From NCBI GenBank assembly GCA_965278965.1, contig OZ257127.1, forward strand, positions 1,054,001 through 1,118,000: a DNA stretch of 64,000 nt, given 5' to 3'. Shown piece after piece: positions 8,905 to 16,862 of the stretch. The stretch is from UBA10649 sp965278965. Its GTDB lineage: Bacteria; Actinomycetota; Actinomycetes; S36-B12. The notes below the pieces were generated by a model. That model was not told the origin of the DNA, did no database searches, and was given only the letters and a program-made list of their open reading frames with translations. Made by a program: the position numbers and the translations under genes. Position 1 is the first letter of the stretch. Each line of letters opens with the position of its first letter.

Positions 8905-9957
8905 CTACGCGCGGAAGGCGACCGTGCCCGCGTCGGCGCTGCGGTACGCGATGTCCAGGGCCTCGACGGTCCGGGCACCGAGCTCAGCCGGGGACTGGTT
9001 GACGAACTCCTCCCCCCGGGCCGCCGCCAGCACCGCGTCGATCGGGCCGACGCAGTCGTACAGGCCCTCGCCCGGCACGACGTCGAGCTCGCGATCCGTG
9101 CCGTCGGCGTGCAGCCAGAACGCCTCGCGCTCGACGTCGATGAGGAACTGGCCACGGCTGCCGATCCCGCGGACCTCGAGGGAGTGCTTGTTGTTCCAGG
9201 CGCCGGTGTGCGCAGACCCCCCGGACACGACGCCGATCGCACCGCCGTCGTAGGTGTAGGTGATCGCATTGTGGAGCTCGACGGGGGCATCCAGCGGAGC
9301 CGACTCGAGCGCGAAGCCCGAGGCGGCGCGGGCGCCGGTGAGCCACAGGGCAAGGCCGAGTGCATGGCTCAGCTGGGCCTGCCCGTACCCGCCGCCCGAC
9401 AGACGCCGGTCCGTCCAGGTCGCCTGCTCCGGCACCGCCTCGGGGGCGGCGTCGGGGTAGGCCCCGCGGTTCGACAGCAGGTCGCGGGTCGCCGACGCCA
9501 TGAACACCGACAGCTGCTCGAGCTCGCCGATGCCCACCTCGTCCATCATCGCCTTCGCGCGCTGCACCATCGGGCGGTAGTTCCATCCGAACGAGACGAC
9601 GAGCGCGCGCGCCGCCTCGGCGGCGACCGCGTCGATGTCCCACGCGTCAGCAGGGGCGAGCGTGAACGGCTTCTCGCACATGACGTGCGCGCCGGCGCGC
9701 AGCGCGGCGACCGCATGCTCGTGGTGCAGGCCGGACGGGCTCGCGACGACGCACACGTCGACACCGGCGTCGAGGACGTCGCGGTAGTCCTCGGATGCGA
9801 TCGCGAACCCCCAGTCGCTGCGGATCTTCTCCAGCAGCTCGGGGCCCTTACGCGACACCGCGACCAGCTCGACGTCGTCGTGCCGCACGAGGTTCGGCAG
9901 ATGGGAGGCCACCGTCCAGCTGCCCGCACCGATCACGCCCACCCGGATCTTGCCCAT
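8905..9957 (-). CDS. Gfo/Idh/MocA family oxidoreductase (copy 1 of 3)
   Basis: A 350-residue NAD(P)-dependent oxidoreductase. The Rossmann domain starts IRVGVIGAGSW, the catalytic CEKP signature is at 94-97 with Lys96, and the C-terminal domain contains GGGYGQAQLSHALGLALWL. It is closely related to the copies at 24526 and 32299: all share GVIGAGSW, HVMCEKPFT and ELGARTVE-LDIAYRSA. Family members oxidise a sugar or cyclitol hydroxyl or reduce a keto sugar. It is monocistronic, converges with the lacI gene 3 bases away, and shares a divergent control region holding two operators with the ceramidase-like gene. Confidence 0.88.
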   Translation of the reverse strand: MGKIRVGVIGAGSWTVASHLPNLVRHDDVELVAVSRKGPELLEKIRSDWGFAIASEDYRDVLDAGVDVCVVASPSGLHHEHAVAALRAGAHVMCEKPFTLAPADAWDIDAVAAEAARALVVSFGWNYRPMVQRAKAMMDEVGIGELEQLSVFMASATRDLLSNRGAYPDAAPEAVPEQATWTDRRLSGGGYGQAQLSHALGLALWLTGARAASGFALESAPLDAPVELHNAITYTYDGGAIGVVSGGSAHTGAWNNKHSLEVRGIGSRGQFLIDVEREAFWLHADGTDRELDVVPGEGLYDCVGPIDAVLAAARGEEFVNQSPAELGARTVEALDIAYRSADAGTVAFRA

Positions 9958-10001
9958 GTCCGCCTCCTGCCCGCCGGCCCCGGGTGTTCCCGGACCGGGA
10001 A

Positions 10002-10026
10002 GATATCGATTCCAGGAACGTATACC
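10002..10026 (-). promoter_or_regulatory. Predicted operator for the first Gfo/Idh/MocA gene
   Basis: On the minus strand TCCTGGAATCGATATC lies within this span, flanked by further GGTATACG sequence that fits an extended half-site. It sits about 45 bases before the start of the gene at 9957, in the 155-base divergent intergenic region. Confidence 0.5.
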
Positions 10027-10065
10027 ACCATGCGCGGATGCGCCGCGAAAGCCTTGTCCCCGCGG

Positions 10066-10090
10066 TCCTGGAAACGATACCGTCCTGGAA
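10066..10090 (+). promoter_or_regulatory. Predicted operator for the ceramidase-like gene
   Basis: TCCTGGAAACGATACC is followed directly by a second half-site TCCTGGAA. The core is identical to the site at 32239-32254. It ends 22 bases before the start codon of the ceramidase-like gene, where it would cover the transcription start. Confidence 0.6.
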
Positions 10091-10112
10091 TGCCGTCCAT
10101 CGGGATCCCATC

Positions 10113-11543
10113 ATGCTGACCGCCGGCGCCGCTCGCGCGAGCATCGAGCCGCCACTCCCCCACGACTTGCAGGGCTTCGTCCGGCGGCCCGTCTCCGCCA
10201 CCGGCCACACCCCCGGTGACCCGCTCTCGATCACCGGGACGGTCTTCGAGGATGACGGTCGCGGCGTGGTGGTTCTCGCTGCCGACCTCGCCGGCGTGGA
10301 CACCGAGGCCGCCGACCGCATCCGTGCCGCGGTCGCCGACGCCGTCCCGGTCGCCGCCGCCGATGTCCTCATCAACTGCAGCCACAGCCATGCCGCACCC
10401 TGGCTGAGGTCGGACGAGGCCAAGCTCGGCGGCGGGCACGACCACTACACGCCGGTCGAGCGTGCGTACGCCCAGCGGCTGCCGTACGACTTCGCCTCCG
10501 TTGCCCTCGAGGCCTGGAACGCACGGACGCCCGCCCGCGCGGCCGGCGGCACCGGACGGGTCTCCCAGCTCGCCGTGAACCGGCGCGAGCGCACCGCCGA
10601 CGGCCGCACCATCCTCGGCTGGAACCCCGAGCTGTCGATCGACGAGGAGATGCCCACGATCCGGGTCGACGCCCTGGACGGGACCCCGATCAGCACCATC
10701 ACGGCGTACGGGTGCCATCCCGTGGTCGTCGGTCCCGATGTCCCGTGGACCGGGACCGACTTCATCGGGCCGTTGCGCAGGCGGGTCGAGCAGCTGCGTG
10801 GCGGGGTCTGCGTGTTCCTGCAGGGCGCGGCAGGAAACGTCCTGCCCCTGGAGGCGTTCATCGACCATGACGGGCCGCAACGGCCCATGGGTGAGCGCAT
10901 GGGGCTGGAGGCCGCGCACAGCATCGCCGACGCGGACCCGGTCGTGCGCGAGGTTGTCCGACTCGACTTCGGGTCCGTCACGCCCATCGCGCTCTACCGC
11001 AAGGTCGCCGCCGAGAACCAGCCGGCGCAGATGCTCGGTGCCACGCGCCGGCTCGTCGACCTGCCGATGCTGCCGCCGCCGTCCCTGGCAGAGCTCGAGG
11101 CGGAGCTCGGCCAGCGTGAGGCCGAGCTCGCCGGGCTGCACGCGCAGGGAGCCGGTCGGGAGCGCACCAACCCGATCCGCTACCACGTCTCGTGGCTGCG
11201 CCGGATGATCGAACGGGGCGACGACCTCGCGCAGTGGCGCTCCAGCCAGGGAGAGGTCTGGGCCATGCGCATCGGCGACTGTGCGATCGTCGGCGCGCCC
11301 GGCGAGATCTTCAGCGAGATCGGCCGCGAGGTCCGCGACGGGTCGCCGTTCGGGACGACGCTGTTCGCCGGCTACTGCCAGGGGATCCTCGGCTACGTGG
11401 CGACCCCGGAGGAACACCCGCACGGCGGCTACGAGCCCGCCGTCGCGCAGCGCGGCTACGACCACCCGGCCCCCTTCGCTCCGGAGGCCGCCGCGATGAT
11501 CGTGGCGTCAGCGCTCGACGCCCTGGCTGAGCTGGCCGACTGA
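10113..11543 (+). CDS. Neutral/alkaline ceramidase-like N-terminal-domain protein
   Basis: A 476-residue protein resembling the catalytic domain of neutral non-lysosomal ceramidases (Zn amidases). It begins LTAGAARASIEPPLPHDLQGF and has INCSHSHAAPW (a metal-binding SHSH-type motif), AYGCHPVVVG, FLQGAAGNVLP and FAGYCQGILGYV, all in family order. No signal peptide is seen, so it is likely cytoplasmic, unlike true ceramidases. Similar cytoplasmic proteins occur in sugar clusters without known function; lipid amide hydrolysis is unlikely here. ATG 10113 has only a weak GGGA upstream but fits the conserved N-terminus. The following gene starts one base after its stop, so the two probably work together. 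Confidence 0.75.
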   Translation: MLTAGAARASIEPPLPHDLQGFVRRPVSATGHTPGDPLSITGTVFEDDGRGVVVLAADLAGVDTEAADRIRAAVADAVPVAAADVLINCSHSHAAPWLRSDEAKLGGGHDHYTPVERAYAQRLPYDFASVALEAWNARTPARAAGGTGRVSQLAVNRRERTADGRTILGWNPELSIDEEMPTIRVDALDGTPISTITAYGCHPVVVGPDVPWTGTDFIGPLRRRVEQLRGGVCVFLQGAAGNVLPLEAFIDHDGPQRPMGERMGLEAAHSIADADPVVREVVRLDFGSVTPIALYRKVAAENQPAQMLGATRRLVDLPMLPPPSLAELEAELGQREAELAGLHAQGAGRERTNPIRYHVSWLRRMIERGDDLAQWRSSQGEVWAMRIGDCAIVGAPGEIFSEIGREVRDGSPFGTTLFAGYCQGILGYVATPEEHPHGGYEPAVAQRGYDHPAPFAPEAAAMIVASALDALAELAD

Positions 11544-11544
11544 C

Positions 11545-12498
11545 GTGGTCCGGGTAAGCATCTACGGCGCCGGTCAGCTCGGCGCGGGGATCGCGTCGAT
11601 CCTGCGTGCCCGTGGCGCGCATGCCGTCGACGGCCCGTTCGACCGGTCGAGAAGGCAGCTCGCTCTCGCGTCGGGTGCCGATGTGGTCGTCATCGCCACG
11701 ACGACACGGCTGAACGACGTCGCCGACGACATCCGCACCGCCGTGAGCAGCGGGTCCAACGTGCTGGTCAGTGCCGAGGAGTGCGCGAACCCCTACCTCG
11801 TCGACCCGAACCTGGCTGAGCAGCTGAACACGGCTGCCGTGGCCGCGGGCGTGACGGTCCTCGGCGCCGGGCTGAACCCCGGCCTTGTGTTCGACGCGCT
11901 GGTCCTCACGGTCCTGGGCGCCGCCGACGATGCCGTGGATGTTCGCGTGTCCCGCACCGTGGACATCTCGGGCTTCGGTACGCCGGTGCTTCGCCGGATC
12001 GGCGTCGGCCTGACCCCCGCCGAGTTCGACGCGGGCGTCGCGTCCGGAGCGGTCCTCGGGCACGCCGGGTTCCCGCAGTCCATCTCGATCGTCGGCCGCG
12101 CCCGGGGCATCGCCGTGCCGGTCATCCGGCCGTCGCTGGCCCCGATCGTGACGCCGGTCCCGCTGACCCTGCCCGACGGTCGGGAGATCGGCGCGGGCCT
12201 CACCGCCGGCGTCGACCAGACCTACGAGGCCACGGCCGACGGCCGTACCTGGTACGAGGCCCGGTTCCGTGGGCATGTCGCGCCCGCCGCCGTCGGCTGG
12301 ACGCTGGCGGACGTGATCACGCTCGTGCGCGACGACGAGATCGTGCAGGAGATCACGGCCCGCCCATGCTTCCCGGCGCAGTCGGGCTCTCAGCACGTGC
12401 TGGCCAACTCCATCGACCGCGTGGTCTCGGCGCGGCCGGGCTGGCTCAGTGTCGCGGACCTGCCGCCGGCGGCGTGGAGTGGTCGCGCAGCCACCTGA
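11545..12498 (+). CDS. NAD(P)-binding dehydrogenase, dihydrodipicolinate reductase-like
   Basis: A 317-residue protein with a Rossmann start (VRVSIYGAGQLGAGIASIL) and a C-terminal half like that of DapB-like and 2,4-diaminopentanoate dehydrogenase-like proteins, for example GAGLNPGLVFD and the RARGIAVP stretch. The substrate is unknown. GTG at 11545 is separated from the ceramidase-like stop by one base. Its 3' end overlaps the convergent isomerase/epimerase gene by 53 bases; both frames carry plausible protein there. Confidence 0.72.
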   Translation: MVRVSIYGAGQLGAGIASILRARGAHAVDGPFDRSRRQLALASGADVVVIATTTRLNDVADDIRTAVSSGSNVLVSAEECANPYLVDPNLAEQLNTAAVAAGVTVLGAGLNPGLVFDALVLTVLGAADDAVDVRVSRTVDISGFGTPVLRRIGVGLTPAEFDAGVASGAVLGHAGFPQSISIVGRARGIAVPVIRPSLAPIVTPVPLTLPDGREIGAGLTAGVDQTYEATADGRTWYEARFRGHVAPAAVGWTLADVITLVRDDEIVQEITARPCFPAQSGSQHVLANSIDRVVSARPGWLSVADLPPAAWSGRAAT

Positions 12499-13297
12499 CG
12501 TCGTGCGCGATGACCTCGAGCTCGTCGATCGGCTCCGCGCCGAGGTGACCGAGCTCGACGAGCAGCCACGGGTCGCGGCCACCCCCCGCGAGCTCGGCCA
12601 GCACCGCCTCGAGCGGCATCGTCCCCGTGCCGAGCGGCACCGACGTCGGACCCGATCGCGGGTGCCACGGGTCAGCGGACAGGTCCTTCACGTGCGCGGC
12701 GACGGCGAGGGGCGCCAGTATCCGCGCGGCCTCGACGGGGTCGTCCCCGACCCGCACCGCGTTGGCGACGTCGAAGCAGACCGCGAGCGAGGGTGATCCC
12801 ACAGCACCGATGAGCCACGCGAGCTGTTCGGCCGTGAGGTCGGCGTGGTTCTCGATCGCGAGCACGACGCCGACGTCCGCTGCGGCGGACGCCAACCGCT
12901 TCAGCGCAGGAACACTCGCCTCGACCTCGCGCCTGCCACCGTCGGCGGGCCGAAGGTGCGGGTGGGCCACGACGATCCGCATGCGTCGGTGTCCGAGCGT
13001 CGCAGCGGCCGCCAGCCACGCGGCGGCGTCCGCCTCCGCCTCGGCCGAACGGCCGTACTCCAAGCCGTACGGATGGCCCCAGGAGAGCATGACCTCGACC
13101 GGGAGCGGGGCGGAGAGCACCTCGGAGGCGACGGCCCGGTCCATGAAGCAGGTCTCGAGCGCCACGACCTCAGCCCCGAGCTCCGCGGCGGCCGCGATCG
13201 TGTCCGTCCAGCTCATCGGCGCGTGCGCCGAGGGCGCCTCGCCTGGGCGCACCTCGCCGAGCAGCCGGTGGAACGAGTAGTTGTCGACGCCGATCAT
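12446..13297 (-). CDS. Sugar phosphate isomerase/epimerase family protein (TIM barrel)
   Basis: A 283-residue xylose-isomerase-like TIM-barrel protein. Family metal-site segments are visible: ALETCF, RIVVAHPHLR, VLAIENHADLTAEQL (Glu and His), CFDVANAVRVGDDP and AAHVKDLSADP. Members act as epimerases, isomerases or dehydratases on sugars and often work next to Gfo/Idh/MocA enzymes on keto sugars. It is the last gene of the operon that begins at 16758, 19 bases after the lipoyl protein. Exact reaction unknown. Confidence 0.82.
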   Translation of the reverse strand: MIGVDNYSFHRLLGEVRPGEAPSAHAPMSWTDTIAAAAELGAEVVALETCFMDRAVASEVLSAPLPVEVMLSWGHPYGLEYGRSAEAEADAAAWLAAAATLGHRRMRIVVAHPHLRPADGGRREVEASVPALKRLASAAADVGVVLAIENHADLTAEQLAWLIGAVGSPSLAVCFDVANAVRVGDDPVEAARILAPLAVAAHVKDLSADPWHPRSGPTSVPLGTGTMPLEAVLAELAGGGRDPWLLVELGHLGAEPIDELEVIAHDVRWLRDHSTPPAAGPRH

Positions 13298-13316
13298 CTG
13301 CGCAGCGCCCCGGCGG

Positions 13317-13556
13317 CTACGTGGACTCGATCACCGCGATGGGAGTGCCGGTCGCGATCTCGTCGTCGATGGCAACGAGCTGCTCGATGAGTGTGCCGGC
13401 GACCGGCGCCGGCACCTCCACGAGCGCCTTGTCGGTCTCGACCTTGAGGATCGCGTCACCGGCCGCAACGACAGAGCCAACAGCGACGATCCACTCGGAC
13501 ACGACGACCTCGTCGACCGTGTCCGCCGCACGCGGCATCTTCACCGTCATCTTCAT
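13317..13556 (-). CDS. Free-standing lipoyl (biotinyl/lipoyl) domain protein
   Basis: A 79-residue protein that is just one lipoyl domain, with Lys43 in KVETDKALVEV as the attachment site. It starts MKMTVKMPRAADTVDEV and ends at IAVIEST with no hinge, subunit-binding domain or acyltransferase domain. Its ATG overlaps the E1 alpha stop as ATGA, so it should be the swinging-arm partner of the E1 enzyme. In normal 2-oxo-acid or acetoin dehydrogenase complexes this domain is fused to E2; no E2 or E3 gene is seen in the window. Biotin rather than lipoate is less likely because the motif is DKA, not MKM. Confidence 0.88.
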   Translation of the reverse strand: MKMTVKMPRAADTVDEVVVSEWIVAVGSVVAAGDAILKVETDKALVEVPAPVAGTLIEQLVAIDDEIATGTPIAVIEST

Positions 13557-14560
13557 GCGGGCACCGTCACGGACGCGTGGATGTTCGCGAACATCGACTC
13601 GACCCCCGGCGACGGCAGCGCCTCGACCAGCGGCACGAGCTCGTCGAGCGCTGCCTTCACGCCGGCCTCGACCTCGTCGAGCTGCTGCTCGGACGTCCCT
13701 GCGGCAACGAGCGACTGGCGCGTGACCGTGAGCGGATCGCGCAGCTTCCACGCGTCGAACTCGCCCTCGGGCCGGTAGGGGGCCGTGTCCGCCCGCGAGT
13801 GGCCCGCGAACCGGTAGGTCTTGGCCTCGACCAGTGTCGGCCCCTCGCCCGCCCGCGCCCGGTCCACCGCCTCGGACAAGGTCGCGGTGACCGCGCCGAT
13901 GTCCATGCCGTCCACCTGGACGCCCGGGATGCCGTAGGAGCCGGCCCGCACGAAGAGGTCCTCGAACGGGGTCGTGAGGTTGATGCGCGAGTACTCGCCG
14001 TAGACGTTGTTGTCCAGGAGGAATACGACGGGCAGCTTCCACACGGCCGCGAGGTTGAGCGCCTCATGGAACCCGCCGATGTTGGCGGCACCGTCGCCGA
14101 ACACGCCCACAGCGACCCGATCCTCGCCGCGGTTCTGGAACGCCAGACCCGCGCCGGCCGCGACGGGCAGGCCGGCGCCGATGATCGCGAAGGTCGGAAG
14201 CAGGCCGACGTCGGCGTCGCACAGGTGCATGGATCCGCCCACGCCGCCCGTGCAGCCCTCGGCGCGGCCCATGAGCTCGGCCAGGACGGGGCGCGGGTTC
14301 ATGCCAAGAGCCAGGGCAATGCCGTGACCGCGGTAGGTCGCGGTCACGACGTCGGTCGGCCGCAGCACCGTGGCCAGGCCGACGGCCAGGGCCTCCTGGC
14401 CCAGGCACAGGTGTGTCGTCCCGTGGATCGACCCCGAGGCGAACAGGCCGTTGACCCGCTCCTCGAAGTCGCGGATCTCCACCATCCGGGCGTACTGCTC
14501 GACGGGGTCGCCGGTAAGCGCGGCGCGCCGCTCGAGCGACGTGCGGGTGTCCATGGTCAT
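13553..14560 (-). CDS. Thiamine-pyrophosphate-dependent dehydrogenase E1 component, alpha subunit
   Basis: A 335-residue E1 alpha of the 2-oxo-acid/acetoin dehydrogenase family. It has the alpha-subunit landmarks TYRGHG (79-81 region), GGSMH at 108-112 and the TPP/Mg motif starting GDGAAN at 155 and ending with NN at 184-185. ATG 14560 overlaps the E1 beta stop as ATGA; the ATG at 14554 is an alternative. The gene order beta, alpha, lipoyl protein is unusual. Similarity in length and motifs is closest to acetoin dehydrogenase-type E1, which cleaves a C-C bond next to a keto group and passes the acyl group to lipoate. The substrate here is unknown. Confidence 0.9.
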   Translation of the reverse strand: MTMDTRTSLERRAALTGDPVEQYARMVEIRDFEERVNGLFASGSIHGTTHLCLGQEALAVGLATVLRPTDVVTATYRGHGIALALGMNPRPVLAELMGRAEGCTGGVGGSMHLCDADVGLLPTFAIIGAGLPVAAGAGLAFQNRGEDRVAVGVFGDGAANIGGFHEALNLAAVWKLPVVFLLDNNVYGEYSRINLTTPFEDLFVRAGSYGIPGVQVDGMDIGAVTATLSEAVDRARAGEGPTLVEAKTYRFAGHSRADTAPYRPEGEFDAWKLRDPLTVTRQSLVAAGTSEQQLDEVEAGVKAALDELVPLVEALPSPGVESMFANIHASVTVPA

Positions 14561-15573
14561 CGAGTGATCCCTTCCCGGACCCACCACGGCTGCGGCACGG
14601 AACCGGTCTTCAGATAGGCGGTGAGCTGTTCGGAGATCTCGTCGACGCCGGGAAGGTACCGGGCCTCGAGCTCCTTCGTGTAGGGCACCGGGACGTCCGG
14701 GGCCGTGATGCGGAACGGGGCCGCGGTGAGCGCGTCGAACGCGGCGCTGGTGATCGTCGAGACGATCTCACTGCCCCAGCCGCCGGAGAACGGCGCCTCC
14801 TCCACGACGACCAGGCGACCGGTCCGCCGCACCGATGCAAGCACCGCCTCGACGTCCCACGGGACGAGCGTGAGGAGGTCGATGATCTCGATGTCCAGGC
14901 CCGCGGCCTCCGCCGCCTTCTGGGTGAGCCCGGTCGTCTGACCCATCGTCACGACCGTCGCGGCCGAGCCATCGCGGACGATCCGCGCCCGGCCGATCTC
15001 GACAATGCCCTCCTCGCCGGTGACGACCTCTCCCCGCGCGGCGTAGAGCGCACGCGGCTCGAGCACGATGACGGGGTCCTCGTCGCGGATGGCGGCGCGC
15101 ATCAGCCCGTAGGCGCTCTGCGCGTCGCTGGGCGTGACAACCTTCAGGCCGGGGGTGGCGCTGACCCAGTTCTCCAACGTCTGGCTGTGCTGGGAGCCGA
15201 ACCCGAGACCGCTGCCGATCGAGGCGCGCACCACCATCGGGCAGGTGAACACGCCGTTGCTCAGGTAGCGGAACTTCGCCGCCTCGGTCACCAGGGCGTC
15301 GAGCGCGACGCCGAGGAACTCCACGAACATGATCTCCACGACCGGGCGCAGGCCCATCGCCGAGGCGCCGACGGCCGCGCCGGTGAACCCCATCTCCGAG
15401 ATCGGCGTGTCCCGGACACGCAGGGGTCCGAACTCCTCGAGCAGGCCCTCGGAGGTCTTGAACGGACCTTGGGCGACCGCGATGTCCTCGCCCATGATCA
15501 TGACCGACGGGTCGGCCCGCATCTCGTCCGCCAGGGCGGCGGCGATCGCCTGGTTCATCCGCATCTTCGCCAT
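14557..15573 (-). CDS. Thiamine-pyrophosphate-dependent dehydrogenase E1 component, beta subunit
   Basis: A 338-residue E1 beta subunit. Family blocks are clear: MNQAIAAALADEM, MGEDIAVAQG, RDTPISEMGFTGAAVGAS, VVRASIGSG and SQHSQTLENW, and a C-terminal transketolase domain with IDLLTLVPWD and RLVVVEEAPFSGGWGSEI. The heterotetrameric E1 should bind TPP at the alpha/beta interface, with the Glu of GEDIA assisting. It follows the enolase-family gene by 48 bases in the operon starting at 16758. ATG 15573 is used; internal ATGs at codons 4 and 6 are possible. Confidence 0.9.
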   Translation of the reverse strand: MAKMRMNQAIAAALADEMRADPSVMIMGEDIAVAQGPFKTSEGLLEEFGPLRVRDTPISEMGFTGAAVGASAMGLRPVVEIMFVEFLGVALDALVTEAAKFRYLSNGVFTCPMVVRASIGSGLGFGSQHSQTLENWVSATPGLKVVTPSDAQSAYGLMRAAIRDEDPVIVLEPRALYAARGEVVTGEEGIVEIGRARIVRDGSAATVVTMGQTTGLTQKAAEAAGLDIEIIDLLTLVPWDVEAVLASVRRTGRLVVVEEAPFSGGWGSEIVSTITSAAFDALTAAPFRITAPDVPVPYTKELEARYLPGVDEISEQLTAYLKTGSVPQPWWVREGITR

Positions 15574-15621
15574 GTGGGTGGTTCGCCTCTTCTCTCGGTG
15601 CTCTTCGGTCGTGCCGGCAGG

Positions 15622-16758
15622 TCAGTCGAACGTCACGCGATGCTTGGCGATGTAGTCCTCGTCCAGCTCCCAGCCCAGGCCCGGTCCCTCCGGCAGCGTG
15701 ATGCAGCCGTTGGACAGGGCGGGCCGGTTCGCGATCAGGTTGTGCCAGATCGGGTCCCGCTGCGGGTGGAAGTACTCAAGGTACGTGCCGTGCGGGATCG
15801 AGGCCAACAGGTGGGCGGCGACATGCGCCTCCTCATGGTGGGCCATCCGGACGTCGTAGACGGTGGCCATCCCGGCTACGCGCCGCCACTCGGTCGGCCC
15901 GCCTGACCACGACGAGTCGAAGTTGCAGAAGTCGATCGAGCCCGTCTCCATCAGGTCGCGACAACCCGCCGCCGAGAACTCGCTCTGGCCGGCGCACACG
16001 GGGATCCCGGCGCTCATCCGCACGTCGCGCATCGCGCGGCGGTCGTTCTGCCACTGGCACGGCTCCTCGAACCACATCAGGTTGCAGTCCTCGACGAGCT
16101 TGGCGAATCGGATGGCCTGCGCCGGCGTCCACCCCTGGTTCGCATCGACGGCGAGGTTGAAGTCGTCTCCGGCGGCACGCCGCGCCTGCCGGACGCGCAC
16201 GGCGTCCTCCTCCGGCGTCAGCCCACCGACCTTGAACTTCATCCCGGCGAACTGCGCATCGACGAGACCCTTCACCTCGGCGTCGATGTCGGCGTCGGCC
16301 GCGTAGTACCCGCCGATCGTGATCACCGGGACCCGGGTCCGGTAGCCGCCCCACAGCCGGTGGAGTGGTGCGCCGAGAGCCTTGCCGATCGCATCCCAGA
16401 GCGCCACGTCGATGCAGGCGGTGGCGACCAGGCCGAGCCGACGGTCCCGCAGGATGTTCCAGGTGGCCGGTCGGGCGATCTCCCAGCACCGCTCGATCGC
16501 GAAGCCGTCCTCCCCGATGAGGAGCGGGGCGATCTCGTTGTTGATGATCCCGTCGATCTCGGCGAGACCCGCGTCCTCGTCACCGGCGTACGCCTCGCCG
16601 ACGATCCCGCTGGCCGTGTGGATCCGCGTGATGATCGTGGAGCGATGGGTCATCTGGTAGTGGCTGCCCTTGTAGACCCGGTCCAGCGGGACTCGGACGG
16701 CGACCGTCTCGATCCGCTCGATCCGCAGGTCCGGCACCGTTGCGCCCGCGCTGGTCAC
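15622..16758 (-). CDS. Mandelate racemase/muconate lactonizing enzyme family protein (enolase superfamily, copy A of a related pair)
   Basis: A 378-residue enolase-superfamily enzyme close to the one at 31097. It has the KxK motif (Lys174, Lys176 in GMKFKVG), Asp205 in VDANQGW, Glu231 in FEEPCQW and His307/His308 in MAHHEEAH. Where most relatives have a Glu ligand in GE, this one has CAGQSE (Gln258, Glu260). GTG 16758 is chosen: it has GGAGG 5 bases upstream. The ATG at 16812 would lie inside the predicted -35 box and put the operator inside the gene. It leads the operon with E1 beta, E1 alpha, lipoyl protein and isomerase. Likely acid-sugar dehydratase. Confidence 0.87.
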   Translation of the reverse strand: MTSAGATVPDLRIERIETVAVRVPLDRVYKGSHYQMTHRSTIITRIHTASGIVGEAYAGDEDAGLAEIDGIINNEIAPLLIGEDGFAIERCWEIARPATWNILRDRRLGLVATACIDVALWDAIGKALGAPLHRLWGGYRTRVPVITIGGYYAADADIDAEVKGLVDAQFAGMKFKVGGLTPEEDAVRVRQARRAAGDDFNLAVDANQGWTPAQAIRFAKLVEDCNLMWFEEPCQWQNDRRAMRDVRMSAGIPVCAGQSEFSAAGCRDLMETGSIDFCNFDSSWSGGPTEWRRVAGMATVYDVRMAHHEEAHVAAHLLASIPHGTYLEYFHPQRDPIWHNLIANRPALSNGCITLPEGPGLGWELDEDYIAKHRVTFD

Positions 16759-16772
16759 CACTACCTCCAACG

Positions 16773-16817
16773 ATTCTGGAAACGTTTCTATCGTAGTCAC
16801 GGTCTGCACCATGTCAA
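16773..16817 (-). promoter_or_regulatory. Promoter with overlapping operator for the enolase-E1-lipoyl operon
   Basis: On the minus strand a perfect -35 TTGACA (16817-16812) and a -10 TACGAT (16795-16790) are 16 bases apart. The operator TTCTGGAAACGTTTCTA (plus-strand reading, 16774-16790) abuts and slightly overlaps the -10 and covers the start of transcription. This is one of the clearest repressor-over-promoter arrangements in the window. Confidence 0.72.
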
Positions 16818-16862
16818 GGCCGATCCGGTTGGGGCACGCAGCACGTGCGCGCCTCCCGTCCG

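Noticed and set aside
12446..13297. Assignment as xylose isomerase or myo-inosose dehydratase
   Set aside because: Only the general TIM-barrel metal-site pattern is visible. No residue set specific to either enzyme could be confirmed.
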